8,824 nt of DNA from Candidatus Bathyarchaeota archaeon. Lineage in GTDB: Archaea > Thermoproteota > Bathyarchaeia > Bathyarchaeales > Bathyarchaeaceae. How positions within the stretch are numbered: position 1 is the first letter of the stretch; each line of letters begins with the position of its first letter. Below the pieces are notes generated by a model. The model saw nothing but the letters and a program-made list of their open reading frames with translations. It was not told where the DNA came from and did not search any database. The stretch spans positions 1-8,824 of the forward strand of contig DAOVDC010000023.1 of NCBI GenBank assembly GCA_030669695.1, given 5' to 3'. Made by a program: the position numbers and the translations under genes. Positions 1 to 6,176 of the stretch are shown here, piece by piece.

Positions 1-291
1 GGCATGGTGTTAGTGGCCGGCTGCCACCTACCCTACGACTGCCATTATATTTCGGGAAACGAGGCGATGAAGACAAGGATGGAAGCGTTGGCGAGAATGC
101 TTGAAAAACTTGGGCTTAGTCCAGAAAGATTCAAAGTTGAATATATATCCGCAGCAGAAGGAGTAAAGTTCGCGGATCTCATCAAAGAGATGACTGAACA
201 GATGAAGTCGCTGGGAAAAGGAAAAATTAAGGCTGAAAATGAGAAACTGCAGCCAATGCTAGAAAAGATGCTTTCACGGAAAAAAGCGTAA
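1..291 (+). CDS. mvhD: MvhD/FrhD-type hydrogenase iron-sulfur (delta) subunit, C-terminal part; 5' end outside the window
   Basis: The frame is open from base 1, so the ATG at base 4 is probably internal. The visible 96 residues begin with a Cys-containing motif, GCHLPYDCHYISGN (Cys at visible residues 8 and 14), followed by a helical tail with KLGLSPERFKVEYISAAEG. This is the characteristic C-terminal part of MvhD-family subunits. In that family the protein carries a [2Fe-2S] cluster and passes electrons from a hydrogenase or dehydrogenase to HdrA of the cytoplasmic, electron-bifurcating heterodisulfide reductase complex. The frame ends in a Lys-rich, probably disordered tail. The family normally has more cysteines upstream, which cannot be seen here. 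The following gene, in the same direction, starts 50 nt downstream. Family assignment is firm. The partner complex (Mvh hydrogenase, formate dehydrogenase or a standalone Hdr) is unknown because the upstream genes are not in view. Confidence 0.85.
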   Translation, partial: GMVLVAGCHLPYDCHYISGNEAMKTRMEALARMLEKLGLSPERFKVEYISAAEGVKFADLIKEMTEQMKSLGKGKIKAENEKLQPMLEKMLSRKKA

Positions 292-341
292 GTCGTGCTC
301 ATCTTCTGTCAAGACTAAATGTCTGGAAAAAGTGTTTACAC

Positions 342-1130
342 ATGGGTGTTTGGAGATTTCTCAAGCTAGAAGTAAAGGATGCATTTACGAACATGGCTGT
401 TGACGAAGCCGTCCTATCGGCTAGAATAGCGGGTACGGTGCCAAACACCTTGCGCTTTTACAGGTGGAAACCTTCAGCAGTGTCCGTTGGACGTTTTCAA
501 GACGTTTTCAACGAGGTCTATGTGGAAAACTGTCGAAAGCATGGAGTGGACATCGTGAGAAGAATCACGGGTGGCGGAGCCGTGTACCACGATCACGCCG
601 GAGAGATAACCTACAGCGTGGTCGTGAAAGAGAGTGATCTAGGATTCGTGGATGTGGCTTCTACTTATGACATGATATGCAAGGGGCTGATTGAAGCGGC
701 CAAAATGTTGGGAATTTCCGCTGACTTCAACCTAGGAGACCCAAAAAAATGTCCAAATGTTACTATAAATAGAAAAAAAATCTCTGGAAGCGCTCAGTCC
801 CGCAGGAAGGGGGTACTGCTTCAACATGGAACGTTTCTGTTAGACACAAATCTTGAGAAGATGTTCACGTTCCTTAGAGTTCCGTGGGCTAAAACGTGTA
901 TGGAAGTGATACCTGTAGCTGAGAAACGGTTAACATCGGTAAAAGAAGAACTTGGAACAAGCATATCGATAAAAGAGGCACAAAATGCTTTGGTTCGAGG
1001 CTTTCAGAAAACGTTTAGAGTACAGCCTGTGGAGGGGAAGCTGACAAGTTACGAACAAAAACTTGCTGAAAGACTTCGTAGAGAAAAGTTTGCCACAGAC
1101 CATTGGAACTTTGAAGGCAAATTATCATAA
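342..1130 (+). CDS. lplA: Lipoate-protein ligase A-like protein (BPL/LplA/LipB fold), single catalytic domain
   Basis: This 262-aa cytosolic protein belongs to the biotin/lipoate ligase fold, whose members attach lipoyl or octanoyl groups to a lysine of carrier domains such as glycine-cleavage H protein or 2-oxoacid dehydrogenase E2. Visible motifs are RFYRWKPSAVSVGRFQ (residues 38-53), the Gly-rich lipoyl-AMP loop RRITGGGAVYHD (73-84), and KISGSAQ (146-152) with the family lysine K146, followed by LLQHGT (159-164). The C-terminus LAERLRREKFATDHWN matches the usual end of this family. There is no LplA C-terminal accessory domain. In Thermoplasma that part is a separate protein, LplB, and none is visible here. 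Cys137 lies just before the KISGSAQ segment, near where LipM-type octanoyltransferases carry their nucleophile, but the spacing is shorter, so ligase versus transferase stays open. ATG 342 is the only plausible start; no strong Shine-Dalgarno precedes it. It may be cotranscribed with the upstream mvhD. Confidence 0.85.
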   Translation: MGVWRFLKLEVKDAFTNMAVDEAVLSARIAGTVPNTLRFYRWKPSAVSVGRFQDVFNEVYVENCRKHGVDIVRRITGGGAVYHDHAGEITYSVVVKESDLGFVDVASTYDMICKGLIEAAKMLGISADFNLGDPKKCPNVTINRKKISGSAQSRRKGVLLQHGTFLLDTNLEKMFTFLRVPWAKTCMEVIPVAEKRLTSVKEELGTSISIKEAQNALVRGFQKTFRVQPVEGKLTSYEQKLAERLRREKFATDHWNFEGKLS

Positions 1131-1171
1131 CAGAGTTTATGCGACGATTACAAAGACAAGCTTGGAATTAG

Positions 1172-3241
1172 CTAGAGTCCTATTAAGGCGTAGGCAACTA
1201 TCAAAGGAGCGAACAATGACGCTATCTGAGATATTACTGTTACCAAAGTGTTCAAAGAGGGCCCCGCTGTGTCTTTGAATGGGTCACCAACTGTGTCTCC
1301 AATTACTGCTGCCTTATGAGCGTCTGAACCTTTACCGCCATAATGTCCGTCTTCTATGTATTTTTTCGCGTTGTCCCACATTCCACCCGAATTAGCCATC
1401 AGTATCGCAAGCAGGAATCCGCTGAATATGCTTCCAGCGAGGTACCCTGCAAGAGCCTTGATGCCACAGATGAAGCCTACACCTAAGGTGATCAGAATCG
1501 ACATGGAAATTAGAGGAAGTAATGCCTTTAGAGCCGCCTTTGTTGCAATGTCTACGCAAGCTGCATAGTCCGGTTTTACTCCTTTCTTACCCTCTTTTAG
1601 ACCTGGGATTTCTCTGAATTGTCTTCTGATTTCCTCAATCATTATAGAAGAGTTCTTCGAAACGGCAAGCATACACAGAGCTGAAAATAAGCATGGAACA
1701 GTGATACCTATTAACACCCCAAGCATAACAAGCGGATCCATTAGATCAAAAACAATCACTTTGCCGAGTAGATCCTTAACTATTTGTTGATAAGTCGCAA
1801 GCAATGCAAGAGCAGTTAATCCTGCAGCCCCTATCGCAAATCCTTTTGATATGGCTTTAGTGGTGTTACCGGCTGCATCGAGTTTATCTGTTATTTTGAT
1901 TACTTCGTCTCCTAATCCAGATTGTTCAGCAATTCCCTTTGCGTTATCGCCTATAGGTCCATAGGCATCGCCGGCGACTATTGTTCCCACAATGGATAAC
2001 ATGCCAAGAGCACTCATGCCTATCCCGTATACACCAAATCCAGGCGATACACTTTCACAGAGGAAGTATGCTGACGCGGATGCAACAGCTATACCGAGAA
2101 GCGGTGGAAACACGCTTATCAGACCGTACGAGAAGCCTGTTAGTATGTTTATGGCTGCGCCCGTCTTTGATGACTCTGCGGTCGTTCTGGCAGGAGGTCT
2201 GTTTATAGAAGTGTAGTAATCTGATGTGATGCCAATGACAACTCCTGCTATCAATCCGACTACAGTTGCGCCCCATATTTCGTAGCCAATTTGGAGATAA
2301 ATGGTTGTGACGAGTGTTAAGACACCGAAGACTAAGCAGGTTATGTATGTCCCTAGGTTGAGAGCTTTTCCTGGATCTCCTCTTTTACCAACTCTCACAA
2401 CAGCTACGCCGAGAACAGAAGCAATAATTCCTAATCCAGCAAATATTAGCGCCAAATTGACAAAACGATTTTCCATAGGCGAAACCCCGGGTAATAGACC
2501 TACCGCAAGCAACATTGCCGCCATTATACAAGCAACATAAGAGTCGAACAGATCAGCACCCATTCCCGCGACATCACCAACATTATCCCCGACATTGTCA
2601 GCTATAACAGCTGGATTTCTTGGGTCATCCTCTGGAATGCCAAGCTCCACTTTACCCACGAGGTCAGCGCTCACATCAGCAGTTTTGGTGTAGATGCCTC
2701 CACCGGCCTTTGCAAACAAAGTCAATGTGCTTGCTCCAATGCTATAGCCAAGCACTATCCCCGGGTCGCCTGTGATACCATAAACAATGCTTACTCCCAG
2801 CAAAGCTAATCCTACGACCGATAAACCCATCACAGCTCCGCCGCGGAACGATATTGGAAATGCCGTGTTCAAGCCCTTTCTAGCTGCGTTGGCCGTTCTG
2901 ACGTTTGCCTTGAGTGCAACATTCATGCCGAAATAACCAGCCAAAGCAGAAGAAAATGAACCAAACATGTATGCCAATGCCAAACTAAGATTCTTACCTA
3001 TCGTTCCAGTGATCCAAAATGGTTCTGGAACGAAGATTCCCAGCAACACGGCAACTATTACAACGAAAATTGCAAGAGTTTTGTATTCTCTTTTCAGAAA
3101 GGCATTTGCACCTTCCTGGATTGCACCAGAAATTTCTTGCATTTTTTTGGTTCCGGGTTCCTGTCTTTTGACGTAATAATAGAGGTATATTGCAACCAAG
3201 AGTGCGATTACCGCTGATATCGGAGCTATCAACCATTCCAT
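1172..3241 (-). CDS. hppA: Membrane-bound, K+-independent-type proton-translocating pyrophosphatase
   Basis: This 689-aa integral membrane pump couples PPi hydrolysis to ion export. It has about 16 hydrophobic segments, as in the family (usually 650-760 aa). The substrate site is intact: DVSADLVGKVE (residues 189-199, usually DVGADLVGKVE, so Ser191 replaces Gly), DDPRNPAVIADNVGDNVGD (205-223), GGMWDNAKKYIE (619-630) and KGSDAHKAAVIGDTVGDPF (637-655). GNTTKAIS (458-465) has Lys462 at the position that is Ala in K+-dependent enzymes, which marks the K+-independent subfamily; Ser465 sits where that subfamily usually has Thr. The gate acidic residue in ADLFDSY is Asp233, where Glu is common. H+ rather than Na+ transport is inferred from the subfamily. 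The start is well fixed: an in-frame TAA lies 9 nt upstream of ATG, and a GGAG Shine-Dalgarno (3251-3254) lies 9 nt before it. It is convergent with lplA (41 nt between stops) and divergent from the P-type ATPase. Confidence 0.97.
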   Translation of the reverse strand: MEWLIAPISAVIALLVAIYLYYYVKRQEPGTKKMQEISGAIQEGANAFLKREYKTLAIFVVIVAVLLGIFVPEPFWITGTIGKNLSLALAYMFGSFSSALAGYFGMNVALKANVRTANAARKGLNTAFPISFRGGAVMGLSVVGLALLGVSIVYGITGDPGIVLGYSIGASTLTLFAKAGGGIYTKTADVSADLVGKVELGIPEDDPRNPAVIADNVGDNVGDVAGMGADLFDSYVACIMAAMLLAVGLLPGVSPMENRFVNLALIFAGLGIIASVLGVAVVRVGKRGDPGKALNLGTYITCLVFGVLTLVTTIYLQIGYEIWGATVVGLIAGVVIGITSDYYTSINRPPARTTAESSKTGAAINILTGFSYGLISVFPPLLGIAVASASAYFLCESVSPGFGVYGIGMSALGMLSIVGTIVAGDAYGPIGDNAKGIAEQSGLGDEVIKITDKLDAAGNTTKAISKGFAIGAAGLTALALLATYQQIVKDLLGKVIVFDLMDPLVMLGVLIGITVPCLFSALCMLAVSKNSSIMIEEIRRQFREIPGLKEGKKGVKPDYAACVDIATKAALKALLPLISMSILITLGVGFICGIKALAGYLAGSIFSGFLLAILMANSGGMWDNAKKYIEDGHYGGKGSDAHKAAVIGDTVGDPFKDTAGPSLNTLVTVISQIASLFAPLIVAYALIGL

Positions 3242-3317
3242 CTTAACTTACTCCACAGTCGACACGTATGTTATTATTTCAATTCCAAATGAACCTTTTA
3301 ATCGTGTCCTCTTTTTC

Positions 3318-3331
3318 TTATATATATTTCG
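3318..3331 (-). promoter_or_regulatory. Candidate BRE/TATA promoter of hppA
   Basis: Read on the minus strand this is CGAAATATATATAAG-like: an A-rich BRE-type element directly upstream of an alternating TATA box. A start site about 25 nt downstream would fall near 3297 and give a leader of roughly 55 nt that contains the GGAG Shine-Dalgarno of hppA. The BRE lies on the hppA side only, because the other flank is pyrimidine-rich, so orientation toward hppA is favoured. Inferred from archaeal promoter consensus. Confidence 0.55.
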
Positions 3332-3341
3332 TTAACTTTTA

Positions 3342-3375
3342 AGCGAAAATGCTTTTTAGGAGCTAGAATATTTTA
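3342..3375 (+). promoter_or_regulatory. Candidate promoter segment of the P-type ATPase
   Basis: Within the 173-nt divergent gap two + strand candidates are visible: AGCGAAAA followed by TGCTTTTTA (3342-3358), and GAATATTTTA (3366-3375). They would place transcription starts near 3380 or 3395, giving a leader of 20-35 nt before the GTG at 3415. Neither is a strong consensus, so the exact box is unresolved. Confidence 0.3.
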
Positions 3376-3414
3376 CAAGTCTAAACGCAAGGTTATTGGA
3401 GCCGATGAAGGTAT

Positions 3415-6123
3415 GTGGTTGCTGTGAGTCACAAATGGCATGCTATGGAAAGCAAGGATGTCATGCGTACTCTGAAAACTGATCTCAAAGGTTTAAGCGT
3501 GGAGGAAGCTAAGCGTCGGCTAGAAGAATTTGGACCTAACGAACTGGAGAAAGCAAAGAGGAAGTCGCCGGTAAAAATCTTCGTCGAACAGTTCAAAAGC
3601 ATTTTGATAATCATATTGCTGATCGCTACAGCTCTCTCCATGTTTGCAGGTGAAATGGTTGATGCCATATTTATCCTTGCCATAGTCATGGCGTGCGCTG
3701 TTTTGGGCTTCACGCAAGAGTTCAAGGCGGAGAAGGCATTAGAAGCCTTGAAGAAGATGACTGCTCCATCCACTTTAGTTCTACGTGACGGTAAGGAGCT
3801 GGAAATACAAACACGCGAGATTGTGCCTGGAGACGTAATTTTGCTCCACACAGGAGACAAGGTATCGGCTGATGCCAGACTCGTAGAAGCCGCTAATTTG
3901 AAAACAGATGAAGCCCCCTTAACAGGTGAATCCACACCTGTAGACAAGAACGTTAACCCCATGCCAGAGGACACTCTAGTCGCCGATAGAAAAGACATGG
4001 TTTTTACTGGAACAGCGGTGACGTATGGGCGTGGCCAGGCCGTTGTCACCTCAACTGGCATGAACACGGAATTTGGAAAAATTGCTGAAATGGTTCAGGT
4101 TACAGAAGAGGAAGAAACGCCTCTCGAAAAACGGATGGCACACGTTGGAAAGTGGCTCGCGATTTTCTGTGTGGCAGTTTGCGCCATAGTAGCATTTTTG
4201 GGTTTCTTAAGAGGCAAAGAACCCCTCGAAATGCTGTTATGGGGAATCAGCTTAGCCGTTGCCGCGGTTCCTGAAGCGTTGCCAGCGGTAGTGACAGGCG
4301 CTCTCGCCGTGGGCATGTACCGAATGGCCAGAAAAAACGCAATCATCAGAAAGCTTCCAGCCGTTGAGACGTTGGGTTGCACAAGCATCATATGTGCAGA
4401 CAAGACGGGTACAATGACTAGGGGCGAAATGACCGTTCGAAGAATCTACACAGATGGACAACAGATTGAGGTGAGCGGTGTCGGTTACGAGCCTAAAGGC
4501 GATTTCCACACAAAAGGCAACAAGCTTGACGTCGCCAAAGAAAAAGAACTTGCCCTTCTTCTGAAAATTGCAGCTCTATGTAACGACGCCAAATTGGAAA
4601 AGAAAGAGGAACAGTGGGCTGTAAGAGGAGACCCAACTGAGGGAGCTCTTATAGTTGCTGCAGCTAAGGCTGGTTTGTGGAAAGAAAAGCTTGAGAAAGA
4701 AAACCCACGTGTCGGTGAAATCCCTTTCTCCTCTGAGAGAAAACGAATGACCACGATTCATCCGATGTCCAACGAATTAGACATGGCTTACATGAAAGGG
4801 GCTCCTGAAATAGTCTTAGAGCGATGCACCAAAATTTACAGAGACGGCAAGGTCTCCAACTTAACGAACAAGGATAGAAAGAAAATTTTAGAAGCAAACG
4901 CATCCATGGCAAGAGAGGCTTTAAGGAACCTAGCCATGGCATACAGAGAGTTACCGAAAGCTCTAACATCTCTTGTTGAGGCAGCTCCTGAGAAAGAATT
5001 TGTTTTCGTTGGGATAATGGGGATGATAGACCCTCCGCGACAAGAAGTGAAAGAAGCCTTAAAATTGTGTAAGGAAGCAGGCATAAAAGCCGTCATGATC
5101 ACTGGCGATCACAAGCTTACCGCCGTTGCGGTGGCTAAAGAGCTCAATCTGATAAGCAGAGATAACCCAACAAGCGTCTTGATTGGAGCGGAACTAGACA
5201 AGCTCAACGATGAGGAATTTGAAAGAATTGTCGATGACGTGGCAATTTATGCTAGAGTCTCGCCGGAACATAAGGTGAGAATAGTAAAGACTCTAAGAGA
5301 GAAAGGGCACATCTGTGCGATGACTGGGGACGGTGTAAACGATGCTCCTGCTCTAAAAATGGCTGACATGGGAGTTGCCATGGGAATCTCAGGTACAGAG
5401 GTCACGAAAGAAGCATCTGATATGGTGTTGATGGATGATAATTTCGCTACGATTGTGGGAGCTGTCAAAGAAGGACGAGAGATTTACGACAACATTAGAA
5501 AATACTTGGCGTATCTACTGCGCTGCAACATCATGGAAATATTGATAATGTGCGTCGCTATAATCGTTAACTTGCCTCTCCCTCTCACGGCTATACAACT
5601 TTTATGGGTCAACCTAACAACAGACGGTTTGCCAGCTCTAGCCTTAGGCGTGGACCCGGGAGACCCAGATATTATGGAGAAAAAACCAAGAGACCCTAAC
5701 GAGAGCATTTTTTCAAGAGACGTGAAACTGTACTTAACCGCGGTTCCGATTTTAATGTCGATACTACTTTTAGCAAGCTTTGTCTACCATCAACCATGGT
5801 TAAATGCTGAAGCAGAAGTAAAAGCCCGAACGCTGCTGTTTAATGGTATGGTTTTTATGGAACTGGCGAATGCTTTGAACGCACGCTCGCTGAAACACAC
5901 AATTTTTAAGGTTGGTGTATTTCGAAACAAGTTCTTGTGGCTCGCTATACTTTCATCAGCAGCCCTTCAGTTTGTTGTACTCTACGTTCCTCAACTACAC
6001 GCCGTGTTTGATATAACGTATCCAGACATGTTCAATTGGATTGTGACGATAGGCTTTACAGCGTTCGTATTCTTTGCTGTAGAAATTGGTAAGTACATAG
6101 GAAGCAGAAAATCTAGGTCGTAA
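3415..6123 (+). CDS. P-type (P2) Ca2+-transporting ATPase, SERCA-like, with both Ca2+ sites apparently conserved
   Basis: This 902-aa cation pump probably exports Ca2+ at the cytoplasmic membrane using ATP. Order: N-terminal cation-ATPase segment (KWHAM...GLSVEEAKRRLEEFGPNEL), TM1-2 (about 62-99), actuator loop LTGES (169-173), TM3-4 (about 246-300) with PEALP (286-290), phosphorylated Asp329 in DKTGT, nucleotide-domain KGAP (461-464), TGD (563-565), hinge TGDGVND (637-643), and TM5-10 (about 697-893). Ca2+ ligands of SERCA have counterparts: E287 (E309), N705 and E708 in TM5 (N768, E771), N733/T736/D737 in TM6 (N796, T799, D800), and E816 in TM8 MELANALNARS (E908). The start is a GTG, either 3415 or 3424: the conserved KWHAM stretch lies before the first ATG (3445), and an in-frame TGA at 3406 blocks anything earlier. 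SD-like GGAG (3398-3401) and GAAGG (3407-3411) precede it. A Mg2+ or Mn2+ substrate is less likely. Confidence 0.93.
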   Translation: MVAVSHKWHAMESKDVMRTLKTDLKGLSVEEAKRRLEEFGPNELEKAKRKSPVKIFVEQFKSILIIILLIATALSMFAGEMVDAIFILAIVMACAVLGFTQEFKAEKALEALKKMTAPSTLVLRDGKELEIQTREIVPGDVILLHTGDKVSADARLVEAANLKTDEAPLTGESTPVDKNVNPMPEDTLVADRKDMVFTGTAVTYGRGQAVVTSTGMNTEFGKIAEMVQVTEEEETPLEKRMAHVGKWLAIFCVAVCAIVAFLGFLRGKEPLEMLLWGISLAVAAVPEALPAVVTGALAVGMYRMARKNAIIRKLPAVETLGCTSIICADKTGTMTRGEMTVRRIYTDGQQIEVSGVGYEPKGDFHTKGNKLDVAKEKELALLLKIAALCNDAKLEKKEEQWAVRGDPTEGALIVAAAKAGLWKEKLEKENPRVGEIPFSSERKRMTTIHPMSNELDMAYMKGAPEIVLERCTKIYRDGKVSNLTNKDRKKILEANASMAREALRNLAMAYRELPKALTSLVEAAPEKEFVFVGIMGMIDPPRQEVKEALKLCKEAGIKAVMITGDHKLTAVAVAKELNLISRDNPTSVLIGAELDKLNDEEFERIVDDVAIYARVSPEHKVRIVKTLREKGHICAMTGDGVNDAPALKMADMGVAMGISGTEVTKEASDMVLMDDNFATIVGAVKEGREIYDNIRKYLAYLLRCNIMEILIMCVAIIVNLPLPLTAIQLLWVNLTTDGLPALALGVDPGDPDIMEKKPRDPNESIFSRDVKLYLTAVPILMSILLLASFVYHQPWLNAEAEVKARTLLFNGMVFMELANALNARSLKHTIFKVGVFRNKFLWLAILSSAALQFVVLYVPQLHAVFDITYPDMFNWIVTIGFTAFVFFAVEIGKYIGSRKSRS

Positions 6124-6130
6124 CTGTCTT

Positions 6131-6144
6131 TTCACCTAAGTGAA
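6131..6144. terminator. Small hairpin between convergent genes, possible 3'-end signal
   Basis: TTCAC-CTAA-GTGAA forms a 5-bp stem with a 4-nt loop, 7 nt after the Ca2+ ATPase stop and 33 nt before the end of the polymerase gene on the other strand. The flanking CTG/CAG could extend it across a bulge. Archaeal termination usually depends on T-tracts, and the CTTTT just before the stem is short. The position fits a shared 3'-end element, but the stem could be chance. Confidence 0.25.
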
Positions 6145-6176
6145 CAGGGTATACCAGTTCTTACGGTTTATATGAT

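Noticed and set aside
1131..1171. Terminator between lplA and hppA
   Set aside because: No stem-loop or T-tract was convincing in these 41 nt.
1063..1278. 71-codon plus-strand frame across the lplA end and hppA end
   Set aside because: It overlaps two well-supported genes in other frames and has no SD or recognisable domain.
3429..4067. 212-codon open frame on the minus strand within the Ca2+ ATPase gene
   Set aside because: It lies fully antisense to a strongly conserved P-type ATPase coding region, and its Ser/Thr-rich translation has no recognisable domain; a shadow frame.
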